A stretch of 64,000 bases of DNA, from contig CH003204.1 of the NCBI GenBank assembly GCA_000149265.1, forward strand, positions 650,965 through 714,964, given 5' to 3'. The notes under the pieces were generated by a model that had not been told where the DNA came from, ran no database searches, and saw nothing but the letters and a program-made list of their open reading frames with translations. Below are positions 11,957-23,221 of the stretch, one piece after another. This stretch comes from Ciona savignyi (Eukaryota; Chordata; Ascidiacea; Phlebobranchia; Cionidae). A program made the position numbers and the translations under genes. How positions within the stretch are numbered: position 1 is the stretch's first letter; every line of letters begins with the position of its first letter.

Positions 11957-12740
11957 CGATGGGATCACGTCAACGCCGGACAATGAGTCAGCGATTTCTC
12001 TTGTTGAACATAGCTCACGCTTGTGCGCGAGAGGCGGTTTGCGCCTTCATAAATTTCTATCAAACAGTAGAAATCTACTGCTTAAGATTAACGAAGCCGA
12101 TCGCAGTGCAAGTTTGAAGCATGTGGACTTGCACAGCAACCCGCTACCTGTGGAAAGAGTTCTTGGGCTCGCATGGAACGCAGAGAAAGATGCATTTTGT
12201 TTTAAAATGTCTTTAAAAGAAACCCCTTTAACCAGGCGAGGAGTACTATCGACAGTCAGTTCCATTTATGATCCTTTGGGGTTCCTTGGGCCAGTCGTTC
12301 TGGAAGGAAAACAAATTCTTCAACAGATGTACATTGAGAAAACCGATTGGGACGACCCACTTCCAAATAATCTGCGTGCACGATGGGAATTTTGGAAGCA
12401 AGATTTAAAACAACTCGAAAATCTAGAAATTGGACGCTGCTTCCAACCACCTAACTTTGGTCGTATTTTATGCAGAGAACTTCACCATTTCGCCGACGCC
12501 AGTACCGTTGGGTATGGTCAATGTTCTTATATGCGTCTAGTTAGCGAGTCTGGTAGTATATCGGTCTCGCTTGTTATTGGAAAATCTAGAGTTGCCCCTT
12601 TAAAACCAATGACAGTGCCAAGATTAGAATTAACTGCCGCCTTGGTTTCTGCACGTATGTCAGCTTACCTGCAGAAACAACTTGGTCCCGAAACGTATGA
12701 GAACTACTATTGGAGTGATAGTAAAGTGGTGTTGGGATAA
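11838..12740 (+). pseudogene. BEL/Pao RT (C-terminal part) and RNase H
   Basis: The frame resumes the polyprotein from about 11,905: FYVDDGITS holds the YVDD catalytic box of RT, followed by the BEL-type connection, an RNase H segment with HHFADAS, and a WSDSKVV strand. It stops at a TAA at 12738-12740 exactly where homologous polyproteins continue. The same frame carries on at once downstream (LANEARRFHVFVANR), so the stop is a nonsense substitution and not a natural end. Residues before about 11,905 in this frame are out-of-frame. Confidence 0.85.
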
Positions 12741-14900
12741 CTTGCGAATGAAGCAAGACGGTTTCACGTTTTCGTCGCAAATCGAGTACAGGAAATACGA
12801 GAGATAACTGACGTCACTAGATGGTTTTACGTTAATTCAAGCGACAATCCTAGCGACTGTGCAAGCAGAGGAATGCATCCACGCCGATTTGCAACAATGT
12901 CAAAATGGTTTTGCGGACCACAGTTTCTATGGAAGGAAAACGTTTCGTATCCGCCCCCATTTATGTCCGTGACACAAGATGATGAAGTACAAAAACAAAT
13001 TTCCATAGAAATGAAACGAGTAACCGTACTTACTACTACTTCATCGTTAACTGGCTTTGAGCCTCAGAGATTAACTCACATTTCTTCTTGGTTTCGAGCA
13101 AAACGAGCTATCGCTAACGTAGTGCGGTTCTCGCGTAGACTGCAAAAGTCGGTCAATTCATCGGATATTAACTGTGCAGCTCTCGCAGAAGCAGAGTTGA
13201 TGATTTTAAGTACCATGCAGCGGTGGCATTTTCCAGCAGAGATTGCCCGAATTAACCATGGCAAAAGTGTCGGTGCCATAAGCACATTGCATCGCCTCAA
13301 TCCGTTTTTGGACGCGAGCGGTGTTTTACGTGTTGCAGTGCCGAATGTAACTATGTTATCAAGCATCCAGCAATTATACCAAAGAAAACTCACATTGCAA
13401 TGCTAATCATAAGACATTGCCATGAGATGGTAAATCATATGGGAAGAACTACAACGCATAACTGTATTCGTCAACAAGGTTATTGGATTATGCACGGTTC
13501 CAAGTCAGTATCCCGATATATCAACAACTGTGTAATATGTAAGCGACACAGAGGATGTCTGCAGGTGCAACAGATGGCCAATCTACCCGCGGATCGACTT
13601 AAAGAAGGCGCACCCTTTACCTACTGTGGTGTAGATTGCTTCGGTCCTTTTTTAATTAGAAACAAGCGTTCCACAATAAAGCGCTACGGCGTATTGTTTA
13701 CATGTATGTCTACGAGAGCGATACATTTGGAGTGTGCGCATTCTCTCGACACTGATTCGTTCATTAACGCCTTGCGTCGATTCTTAGCTCGCCGTGGTCC
13801 AATCGAACAACTTCGTTTCTGACTGTGGAACAAACATAGTGGGTGCTAGAAACGAACTGTGTTATGCACTAAAGTCTTTGGATGACAAGCAAGTAAAGAA
13901 ATTTGCTTTGGAGAATGGGTTTGACTGGATTGATTTTAAATTCAACGTTCCTCACGCAAGCCATATGGGCGGAGTTTGGGAGAGGCAAATCCAAACAGCT
14001 AGACGAGCGTTGGAACCATTACTTGCCAAGTGCGGCGAGCAACTTGATGACGAAGCCTTTAGTACGTTCCTAACTGAAGTTGAAAATATAGTAAATTCAA
14101 GGCCATTAACGGTGGAGACTTTAAACGACCCAGGAGCACCAGAACCCCTAACACCCAATCACCTTCTAACTATGAAACAGCGGCCTATGTTCTCACCTTG
14201 CAGTAAGTTCCAAGCGGGTGATTTGTATTGCCGTCGCCGTTGGAGGCGTGTACAGTTCTTGGCAAATCAATTTTGGACAAGGTGGCGAAAAGAATTTCTG
14301 CAATCACTACAGGCTAGAAAGAAATGGCAAAAGAAAGAACTCAATCTCGAGAATGGCGATATTGTGTTGCTTCAAGAAAAGGACGTTAAAAGAAATCAAT
14401 GGAAGTTGGCTAGAGTGCTATCTACATTTCCAAGTGAGGATGGGCAAATTCGCAAGGTACAAATCCTAGTAGCCGATGGCCATAGAGACATAAGCGGGAA
14501 GCGAGTTAGGTCACCAACCGTGTTGGATAGACCAATTCATTCATTGGTGCTGCTAATACGAGGAGACGAGGGAGGCGCCGTCGAGAACGAGGGAGGCGCC
14601 GTCGAGAACGAGGGAGGCGCCGTCGAGAACGAGGGAGGCGCCGTCGAGAACGATGGAGGCGCCGTCGAGAACGATGGGGGCGCCGTTGAGAACGATGGAG
14701 GCGCCGTCGAGAACGATGGAGGCGCCGTCGAGAATGATGGAGGCGCCGTCGAGAATGATGGAGGCGCCGTCGAGAACGATGGAGGCGCCGTCGAGAACGA
14801 TAGAAGCGACGTCGAGAACGATAGAAGCGACGTCGAGAACGATAGAAGCGACGTCGAGAACGATAGAAGCGACGTCGAGAACGATAACGGTGAAAGGTGA
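12741..14900 (+). pseudogene. BEL/Pao integrase region, frame-disrupted
   Basis: Three frame segments cover this part: through 13406, then 13400-13822, then 13794-14900. A zinc-binding region (RHCHEMVNH...CVICKRHR) is followed by the integrase core: VDCFGPF (first Asp), SDCGTN (second Asp) and the HMGGVWERQI segment that bears the Glu region. The frame shifts near 13,360 and again near 13,815, where an extra T in a T run splits the core just before SDCGTN. A C-terminal extension of 7-residue repeats ends the polyprotein at 14,900. Confidence 0.85.
14568..14882 (+). repeat. In-frame 21-bp minisatellite, 15 units
   Basis: Fifteen 21-bp units end to end, all in frame with the integrase reading frame. 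They encode EGGAVEN (4 units), then DGGAVEN (7 units), then DRSDVEN (4 units). Variants cluster by position, which indicates stepwise expansion by slippage or unequal exchange. The product is an acidic, low-complexity tail on the polyprotein. The reverse strand is also open across it and encodes Arg/Ser-rich repeats, which I treat as a shadow. Confidence 0.95.
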
Positions 14901-15044
14901 TCGTGGACGATAAACTTGCGTAGTTCAGACGCAAATAGACGATTCCCCGACGAAGAGCCTTAAATGATCTGATTTTCGTGTACAGTTTAGAGTCGTCATG
15001 TGTGTTGTGTTAAGTGTAAAATTGTTTAAATTTTAGGGGAGCCA

Positions 15045-15473
15045 TGTTCTGTCCCCAGCTTAATTTTTACGTCATTGCATGCATCACCAATTGAACCGCA
15101 TGATCGAGTATGAGATGCATGCAATACGTGGCCAGTCCTCTTTTTACATTTCATTTTTTATGGTAGTTCTGTAGTGAACGGAACCTTGCGTTGTATTTCA
15201 CGTCTAAGTAATTTTGGTCTTCTGTAGTTCACAGGAGGGTTAAAAGGCACAAATTTCAGGTGGATAAAATGTGTTTTATGCTATACCGTAGTAATTTTCC
15301 ATTGCTAAATTTGTTTCCATTATTTTTAGTTACACTTCGCCACGTCATCACGCATCAACATCTACTTTGTATGTCAATGGTTAGTGTAATACAAAACAAA
15401 ATTCAGAGTGGCGCGTAAGACTGAGTTCTGCCGACAGTCCGAAAAAGATTAGGCACACGGCGCTGCCGAAACA
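15045..15473 (+). repeat. Right LTR
   Basis: 429 bp, matching the left LTR over its whole length apart from a 4-bp deletion near 15330-15336. It is followed by the GCTAG target duplication. Confidence 0.95.
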
Positions 15474-15685
15474 GCTAGTGTTATTAAAAACTTAATTGAT
15501 AGAAACTTTTGATTTATTTTCGGAACGCGACATACCTGGTAAAGTCGATGTAATGTAGGTGACGAATGAATATAGTCGGTGTAGGGAGGACAGACCATGA
15601 ATGCACCAGTTCTTCCTGGAATGTCATATGAGATAAGTTTATATGAGTTATTTGACAAAAACGTGGGATATATATAGCCTAACCA

Positions 15686-15980
15686 AGGATATGATAATCA
15701 TGTTTATCCCCGTGCATGGGAAAACGCAATGGGCGCTAACACACGAGCAATCGTCAGACCATGCCTCGTTGTTCACAATCGGGTTACCGGAGCTATTGCA
15801 GTGTGTTGTGTATGATTGAGGCGTTCCTTTCATTTGGTCAAACTTATTAACCCACTAGGCTCAGGCAATGACCGTTAAGTGCATTGCGCAAGCACACAAC
15901 CGACAAGCTAGCGACCAGTTTTGAACCTGAAACCCTTCGACTCAAACGCGACGCACTAACCCACCACGATATTCGGTCGG
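15686..15980 (-). repeat. SINE-1, near full length
   Basis: Reverse copy from ATAATCATGTTTATCCCCGTG through ACCGGAGCTATTGCAGTGTG, the GACAAGCTAGCGACCAG block and the head ending in GCGACGCACTAACCC. The short open frames on the minus strand here are SINE-derived. Confidence 0.8.
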
Positions 15981-16650
15981 ATAGCCAGTCCGTTAAAGCG
16001 ACACGAACAAGGGTATTTCCCAATATTTCTCTTTATGTAAGCCTTCTTTAACAGCTATGTTATACACGCATAGTTAACGAATTATGTGCAACTGTAATTT
16101 GCATAATTCGTCACCTGTTCCGTGAGGTTTAACTTCTGTTTGATGAACGGTTTACTTTCCAAATGCAATTTAAACAGCGCCTCCTCGTGTCGAGATAATT
16201 GGATAATGATCCTCCGCATGGTGGTGCTGGCGCGCTTAGGTGCACGGTTGTACACAACAGAGCCCACAAAATTAGTTAGGAGCTCGTTTCCTGTAAATAA
16301 CTTTGTTAGTTTATTTATTATTTACTATGTGTGCAGTTTATTTAAGCCAATCTGATCGAAAAAATAGGAAAAAATTGTTTTTAAACATTTATTTTTTCAA
16401 TTTTATTTTCCAATTTTATTATTTATGTAGGTTTGGTGGCCACGTCTAAATATACCGAAAGTAAAAAAGTGATTGGTTTTTAGACATGTTTTGCTTTTTT
16501 CCCATTTTTGGAAATATTAATAAAAGTCTTGCTTCGTGTTTTCATTGTGGAAAATAAACTTAATCTTAGCAAAAGTTTCTCACATAAACGCAACATAAAT
16601 CAATAAATTTTATCGTCTGCGTGTCAATTGTTAACTCAACCGCATATTAC

Positions 16651-16771
16651 CTGGTTGGCTCTGTGACGTCATAGATGTTTCTTGCCGACTTAATATGATC
16701 ACTTGAAATGAAATGCACATGAAGCCCAATAACAAAAACACACTCAAAACTGCACGAGGTACTAAGCGCAT
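16651..16771 (-). CDS. Possible first coding exon of a type II membrane protein
   Basis: The minus-strand frame starting with ATG at 16771 reads MRLVPRAVLSVFLLLGFM and continues CISFQVIILSRQETS, then reaches CAACCAG followed by GTAATA (a donor) at 16651. A short basic N-terminus, a ~20-residue hydrophobic segment and a polar stalk is the plan of Golgi type II enzymes such as sulfo- and glycosyltransferases. A possible further exon (about 16,187-16,118, minus strand) lies downstream but I could not link a domain to it. Function is unknown and this could be chance. Confidence 0.3.
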
Positions 16772-17141
16772 CTGCAAGAATATCTGAGATGTATATTCTT
16801 TCCTGTAAGCCCTGTAACCTTGACGTCTATGTAAATAAGCCCTTGAAGCCAACTGCCTTTGTATAAACCCTTTTTTGGATGTTTTAATACTGACACCAAT
16901 ATGATTTTGTAGATCAGGAGAAAAATTCCACAAAAATACACCCTGAAGCACTTATACTGTAAATCTTAGAAACAAAGCCCTGCAACAGCATAGGATAAGC
17001 GCTATCACTCCAATCTCTGCATAGCTTCTAGTGTTTTACAAATCACTTCATTCCGGCACGATTTTTCGCTTGAGCAGAGGCTAGATAACTCCTTGTCACG
17101 CGTGGTTGGTTGATTATCGGAATGAAATTGAAGTCAACCCA

Positions 17142-17269
17142 GCGATACAAAACGCAGATTTACACAACGGAATCAAAACAAAAACATCTGTGTCTAAAAT
17201 TAAAATCGGCCATGCGATACAAAACGCAGATTTACACAACGGAATCAAATCAAAAACATCTGTGTCTAA
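17142..17269. repeat. Two-copy tandem duplication (72-bp period)
   Basis: GCGATACAAAACGCAGATT at 17142 recurs at 17214. The two ~56-bp copies are nearly identical (one AAAACA/AATCA-type change), so the duplication is recent. Confidence 0.85.
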
Positions 17270-20121
17270 CAGGTGTTGTTATTAGTCTGACTCCTGTGTG
17301 CTTTGCAATTCATAAAGCGATGTGGGTAAAACCAAAAAGAGGGAAACTGCACTCTAAAATGAAGATTAAGGTGTAATCGTTGGTTTAAGGGCTGTGGTTT
17401 TAGTTAACGTTAGTTCTAAAATTGAGATTAGTATTTGAGAAAACTTAGAATTAGTTTCCATAATTTTATTAAGCAGTTTACCTCCTGCCCTCTTTCCACC
17501 CTTTAGGAATAACCAGTCAAGCGGCAACGCCCTGTAACTCAGATTTGATACAGTGTTACACCACAACCAGCACCTGTTCGGTCAAGGCTGACTCGAATTA
17601 AAATCTTTTGCGCGCAGTCTGACATTAAAATTTACTTTAAAACAATTGACCACCCAAACGACGCGCTAAGTTCAATACTAACCTACGAACACTTGTACAC
17701 ATATGACCTTGGGAACGAAGCGTCATTTACTACGTTTCCATGTCCATTTGTGTACTGCGCCTAAAAGCATAGCCTGCTGTTAGAATAAACCGCCTGGCCG
17801 ATCAGGCGCAAAATCCCTCGCGTTTCCATAACCATGTTTCGTTCACACACACATTACCGCTCTCGCACATACATATTTAAACACAAAACCGAATTGCAAT
17901 CACCTGCAAAGCAAGAGATGTGTGTTGTTTTACTCCCTTAACATTTTATCAGTAAATGTGTCGAGTTTCTTCTTGTTTCTTTTTAGTGTTAATGGCTGTG
18001 GGATTCAGGAGATTTTATGGTTGGAGTGCCTATGTCTTGCACTAAATCTGGCCTGAAGTTATTAAGACTCCGAAATGACTTCGACATTCTGAACTCCGTC
18101 TCGAAAGGTTTCGTTATTGTAGCTAATAAGTTGACACAGTTAAATACATGCGGTTAAACTGATTTTATACATGCCTGGAGCTGCGCAGGCGATTATATAT
18201 AGTACGCATTCAAGTAACCTATATGCGTTTTCGACACCGAACTGAAAAATAAAATATGTCCACGGCGTGGCGGCTTATGTTATATGGTAAGAAGATTAGA
18301 TGCGAAGTACCGGTGCCCGATTGACAGGCCGCCAGAAGACAATTTGACAATCTAAAGGAAATGATTCACAGGCCAGAGAAAACAGCTACAGTTGTGCATG
18401 CATTAAAGGGCTCACTCCATCTATTAAAAAACTAATATAATGCGCAAAAAGATATTACACAAGCTACGAATTTACTACAGACAGTACTAATATACGGAAA
18501 ACGAAACTAAGCAAAAATTTATATACTAATCCCTATCACTGCCTTAAAATCGTTGAGTTTACGGAATTATACAGAAATTGTTACTCATCCCTAACTCACC
18601 TTACATTAATGTAGTTTACAGATAATCTTTAATTAGCTGTGTGTATAATTTCCGTTCTCTGTAGCTCAATTGACAACATAGCTTATAATAGTCAGTCTAA
18701 TGTGGTTCTCAATCTTTTTGTCCCCGTGACGCACCCGGCACCAACTAAAAAACGAACCGGCGAACTTTGCACGTGGAGTCAAAACAATATGCTAAATACT
18801 CACACAATTTGGGAAAAATACGAAAAATTAAAAGTTTAATTTAAATATTTCATCACCATTTTTTTACATAACGAAATTACTGTTTCTTGAGCGCTCTTGC
18901 TGTTCGGAAGTTATTGTAAAACTAACGTTACAATGGAAAAGAGCGAACTAGGCACTAACCATTTAGTAGTTTCTTCTAAGAGTTGCCAATAGTTCAAAGA
19001 GAAAAGAAAAATATGAAAAAAACTTATTACTTATTTCAGTTAGTCATCTGATAGCTTTGCAAAACAGTTGTTAGTTTCTATACTTGAAATTAATGTGGTT
19101 AATATAACAAACAACATTATAACACTAAAAACACTGAAAATCGTCATATTCATTACCTAAGCCAGGTTACTGGAGCTATTGTCGCGTGTTTTATATGAAA
19201 CATTTGAACAGTTTTTGTTCAACCAATTAATACATAGGGTTTAGGCAACGTTTGCTAAGTGCTAAAGACGATCAGCCACTGTAATTGAAAAGTTTCATAA
19301 CATCTTTATAATTAGCCTGCAGGCTTTTGTACATTCGCCGCGTAAACAATATGAAACCACACCTTACATTTCGTAACAAGTATACATTAGCTATGTTTAC
19401 TATATATAATCTTGAATGTATAATACATAAGCTAAGATGCGGTTAACTTGTACGCATACAATTTAAAACCGAAAAAATGGCTTGACAATATAGTCCTGGT
19501 GTTGTAATATGCTTGAAATGTGAACTTGATTTGAATATTTAACAAAGTAGCCTGATGGGCCGATATTCTAAGCTTTTGCTAGCACTGGCACCTTAGACTT
19601 AGGATTCGCTATTATACTGAACGCTTCCGCATTTAAACTATTCTTTTAAGGAAACTCAATTGTGTCTAAAAATCTGTGCATAGAAAGCATGCAAGATTTT
19701 TTAATTCAAGTTTGGTTCTTTTGAATTATTATTTCTTTTGAATCCAAATTTCACGAGATTTACACGTATAGAGATAAAATCCCTTACTGAACAGCTTTCT
19801 TCGTGGCTTTATTTGTTTAGTCATTAATTTTATTAATTTTCCTACATTATATCGTATATTGAATTGGATTTACCTCCTTTCTTGGTCATCCGTTTAGCAT
19901 AATTTTAATTTGAAGCGTGCGCTATTTCTTAAAGGCATTTTTAAGGAGCTGAATCGCAATTTACTGAACTACTTACATGCAATTTCTTTTCCCACGCGCA
20001 TTTTACTATTCCTCTATTTGGGGCTTACCAGTAGGTGCAGCGCAATACAACCAGAGAGCACAACAATTGTCATGACGTATTATTCAGTTTGCCTTCAACT
20101 ATGTTTTTAAGGGTGACCAGT
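17270..20121. other. Non-coding stretch with old repeats
   Basis: No gene seen. It holds a copy of an unnamed repeat (CTGCACTCTAAAAT ... TTTACCTCCTGCCCTC, about 17,330-17,510) also found near 51,060-51,260 and 57,910-58,210, a decayed hAT-like MITE at about 18,695-19,000, a minus-strand SINE-1 fragment near 19,150-19,290, and a block near 19,500-20,030 that is repeated at about 24,470-24,790. Confidence 0.5.
18695..19000 (-). mobile_element. Decayed hAT-type MITE
   Basis: It shares with the intact element at 25103-25426, in reverse orientation, the terminal GTTCTCAATCTTTTTG segment, the GACGCACCCGG and CAAAACAATATGCTAAATA segments, the ATTACTGTTTCTTGAGCGCTCTTG core, and GTTACAATGGAAAAGAGCGAAC. 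The ends are eroded and no target duplication was found. Confidence 0.65.
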
Positions 20122-20414
20122 CAACTGAACCCCTTACAACTGAACCCCTTACAACTGAGCCCCTACAACTGAACCCCTTTACAACTGAACCCCTTTTAAC
20201 CGAACGCTTTTAACTGAAAAGGGGGTTCAGTTGTAAAGAGGTTCAATTGAAATGGGTTCAGTTGTAAAGGGGTTCAGTTTAAAGGGGTTCAGTTAAAAGG
20301 AGTTCAGTTGTAAGGGGCTTAATTGTAGGGGTTTAGTTGTAAAGGGTTCAGTTGTAAAGGGTTCAGTTGTAAGGGTTCAGTTGTAAGGGGTTCAGTTGTA
20401 AGGGGTTCAGTTGT
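20122..20414. repeat. Palindromic minisatellite array
   Basis: About six units of CAACTGAACCCC(TTA) on the left are followed, after a centre near 20,215, by about a dozen units of the reverse complement GGGGTTCAGTTG on the right. The whole array is a ~290-bp imperfect inverted repeat made of ~15-bp tandem units. It could extrude as a hairpin. No coding role. Confidence 0.9.
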
Positions 20415-20863
20415 CATGGAACCGTTTTTAAGCGAGAACCTAAACGGCTGAATTTTTTTCTAGTGGATCCAACAGACCAATCAAAAAGGTTTACCATATA
20501 ATGAACACACTGCATCAACTCCAGCTACTAAGGAATACGCAAAAATCGTACGGTTAAATAGCCCGAGTTCACACACCTTCTAGTTGAGTTTACCTTGCTT
20601 GCGGGATATTTAAACTAATCAAAATGTTTCACTTTTTGTCTGACTTTAGCTTAGATTAATTAAAATCAAACATTTTTATATAAAACCGACGACATTATAT
20701 TTAAGAAATAGCATGATAATCTATATAAAAGAAGTCTATATGTATCGTTCGCGCTAACCATTTGGCCACACGACCGGACTGATAATCTATTTTGTGTGCT
20801 CCGACATGTACAATTGTGTGTGCTAGCACCACCATGCGGATTTTAACAAATTAAAGAGTGGTA

Positions 20864-21110
20864 TGGTCGTGTGGCCGGATGGTTAACGCGACCGATACAT
20901 ATACACATACCGACTCTTATACAAAAAATGGACCTTGTGACGAGCCCATCATGGGTTCAAAACTTGGCTCGCTTAAAAAAAATTGAAGGATGCGTTTACG
21001 GACGTGCAGCCGAATAGTTAGCGGAACCGATACATATACCGACTCCCATAAAAAAAACCGTCCTAGTGACGAGCCTATCATGGGTTCGAAAATTGGCTCA
21101 AAAAAATTAA
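20864..21110 (+). repeat. Two tandem SINE-2 copies
   Basis: Two forward copies (about 20,864-20,980 and 20,995-21,110). Each has the A-box-like GTGTGGCCGGATGGTTAACGCG or its variant, ATACATATACCGACTC, the GACGAGCCCATCATGGGTTC B-box region, and an A-rich tail. A TIR end of another element (GTGCTAGCACCACCATGCGGAT, ending about 20,843) lies just upstream. Confidence 0.8.
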
Positions 21111-21470
21111 AGTTAAATTGCGAACGATCGTGTTGTGGAATGGTTAAAGCGATCAATACATAGATCGAGCTCTATTTTGGTTTTGAAACTTACCCCCCAA
21201 AAATTAAATCTTTCGAACTTCAACGTACAATTTGTCTACTGCAATTGTGACCTTGAATCATGTTGCCATTGCTACATTTTCTAATTTTTAAAACGTTATA
21301 CCAAAATTATTTATTGGCTTTATATTTATCTCACTTCATTCTCTAATGCGAACGACCAGAAATAAATAAAATTATAAGGTTGCAGTATTTTATTGGGACC
21401 ATATAACAAGTGGCTATCAGGGAAGTCAAAAGTTGGTCTCCGAGTTCAGGTGCCGTTCTCTTGGATTGGT

Positions 21471-22510
21471 CTATTCTTCCCCAGGTGGACCGCCTATTGG
21501 GGAATGGAGGTGGTCACTAGTATATATGTGCTAAGTTGACAACGTTCATACAAAACGCATAGATACGCCCAATGTTATAGCATGAACACCTAATAGTATA
21601 GAATATCGTTAAAAATTATAGGTGCAAAACTGCTAGTCTGTAGTGTCCTTGGGCAAGGCAACTGACATTGCCTGAACCCAGCAGAATATTTGGTTCCACT
21701 AAATTGAAGGAACGTGTCTATCGCATACACAACACACTGCAATATCTGGTAACCCGACGGGGGGCGCACGGTGATCTGACGATTGCCAGCGTGTTAACCA
21801 TCTTGGTTTTCCCACGGCGACAAACATAAACATCATTTCCTATATAAAGACTAACGCTTTTTTCAGCTTCTACGTAAATAAAGATCTCCACACTATACCT
21901 GGGACACGACGATGGTCATCTTCTATCTGCGGCTCGTCGTCTTGTACTTCCTCTGTTTGGTTGATTGATAATTAGAATATTATCTTTATTTAATATTTAT
22001 GCTCTAACCCGTGAGTGATAAAATCGCAGTAGACGTTTTACACGGGAAATCGTCAGATTACCTCATGCGAACGGTCAGATTACCAGGATTATTACCCTAG
22101 GTAGTGTATAATTAAACTGTTTTAATACAATACAATATTTAACTGAAATAGGGTGATGTTTAAAAGGTGCCTTGCGCTAGGATACATATAACTATAGCCC
22201 AACTTGGGATATATTAATAAAAATACAGTGCTTACCTGGCATTTTCGAATCGCCATAATAGCGTCTACGGTAAAATCTGCAAAATAAAATTAAACACATG
22301 GAGAGTATGATTTTTAGGCTACAACATAGAATTGGCGGCCGTATAAATATACATTCGCGTAAAATCAAGTGAAACTTACCGTCTGCGTCTGGTCCAGTAA
22401 AAACGCCGGCGGTAAAATCTTCTTCTGCGGTAGTAGTAGCAATATCCATCGCTGAAATCAACGACTAGCAAACACATGAACAAAACGGCGAGCAATGTCT
22501 GAGTCTTCAT
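21471..22510 (-). CDS. Arg/Tyr-rich secreted cationic peptide precursor, copy 1
   Basis: Four exons on the minus strand join in phase: 22510-22380, 22276-22236, 21952-21899 and 21493-21471, giving 82 residues. The signal peptide is MKTQTLLAVLFMCLLVVDFS, with cleavage likely after the DG or nearby. The core (about residues 23-57, starting YCYYYRRRRFYRRRFYW) carries 14 Arg and 9 Tyr, with net charge near +14. Exons 3-4 encode an acidic tail with about ten Asp/Glu ending GGPPGEE. Signal, cationic core and anionic tail is the plan of ascidian antimicrobial precursors such as styelin, Ci-MAM-A and Ci-PAP-A, but I recognise no sequence match. A poly(A) signal lies at 21394-21389 and a TATA box 70 bp before the ATG. 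Antimicrobial function is inferred; a structural tunic or DOPA peptide is an alternative. Confidence 0.72.
21621..21841 (+). repeat. SINE-1 in intron 3 of peptide copy 1
   Basis: Forward copy lacking the tRNA head, running from GGTGCAAAACTGCTAG through GACATTGCCTGAACCCAGCAG and ACACACTGCAAT to the body end. The same SINE sits in intron 3 of copy 3 in the same orientation relative to its gene, so the insertion predates the gene duplication. Confidence 0.8.
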
Positions 22511-22573
22511 CTTTTCTTCGTGTCGGCTTAAGCTGTACGAATAACAGAATAAAAACCTGCAGAAACTGCTCTG

Positions 22574-22580
22574 TTTTATA
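22574..22580 (-). promoter_or_regulatory. TATA box of peptide copy 1
   Basis: TATAAAA on the minus strand, its first base 70 bp upstream of the ATG at 22510. The sequence between the TATA box and the ATG (CAGAGCAG..., TTTTTATTCTGTTATTCGTACAGCT...GCCGACACGAAG) is shared by all four copies. A GGGAAATACT motif, similar to a kappa-B site, lies at 22618-22609. Confidence 0.75.
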
Positions 22581-23221
22581 GAGAAATGAAGGTATGAGTC
22601 GTGGTTAAGTATTTCCCTCGAAACTAACACCAACTCGCCTGACACCTGTGAAATAACCTCCGGTTTATTCCACGCAGCAAATCTCTTCCTTTTTGAAAGC
22701 GTTGGAGTACCTGCAAAGCGATAACCGTCCACGCATTTTTTTGAACGATTCAGTCTATTCCATATACATTTCTATACAAAAACGGCCTTACTGGTATGCC
22801 CACTATATATAATCGAAACCTAGACCGGTAAAAAAATAAATAAAGAAGAGTATAGAAATTATAGCTTGTGCAAATGATAAAAAAATGTCTGTCCACCTCT
22901 GACAAAAATACACAGTCCACCTTTTGAGGCTGCTGCAAAATCGGATCAAGAAAGCAAACTTTAATTTGGAGATAATTTTGGATTAAACTTAAATTAGAAC
23001 TTGAAGAAGTATAACTAATGAAATACGTAAATGAAAAATTGAAATATTTTAAATTAATTTAAAATTTTCGGATTTTAGCTTTTTGTTTTTTTTATCGATG
23101 TCACTGTTAACCAACATTAATCCTTTTTTCACAAATATTGGTAAAATGATTGGATTGTTGATTTGGAAAAATATTAGAAACAAATGATGTACTCAAAAGA
23201 TAGACCAAGTTTTTGACCTGG

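Larger units (their letters stand above)
8304..15473 (+). mobile_element. BEL/Pao-type LTR retrotransposon, inactivated
   Basis: A 7,170-bp element with direct LTRs (8304-8736 and 15045-15473), TG...CA ends, and a GCTAG target duplication at 8299-8303 and 15474-15478. The internal order is gag with zinc knuckles, aspartic protease, reverse transcriptase, RNase H and integrase, in one polyprotein on the plus strand. A purine-rich tract (near 15033-15044) precedes the right LTR. The base after the left LTR does not start a standard TGG primer-binding site. The domain order and the long Gag-Pol with no envelope frame point to BEL/Pao. The frame is broken at about 11,900, 12,738-12,740, about 13,360 and about 13,815, so this copy could not make an intact Gag-Pol as sequenced. 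Confidence 0.93.

Noticed and set aside
14568..14882. CRISPR-like regular repeat array
   Set aside because: Units are contiguous 21-bp repeats with no spacers, in frame in a eukaryotic retrotransposon.
14506..14934. Minus-strand frame of 142 codons rich in RSRRRFY-like repeats
   Set aside because: It is the antisense of the in-frame minisatellite of the retrotransposon. The likeness to the RRR-FY cores of the peptide genes is compositional; there is no signal peptide, promoter or splice structure.
20864..20975. tRNA gene candidate with good A and B boxes
   Set aside because: No acceptor stem or anticodon arm can be formed, the B-box copy is followed by an A-rich tail, and many diverged copies exist, some with target duplications. 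It is a SINE.
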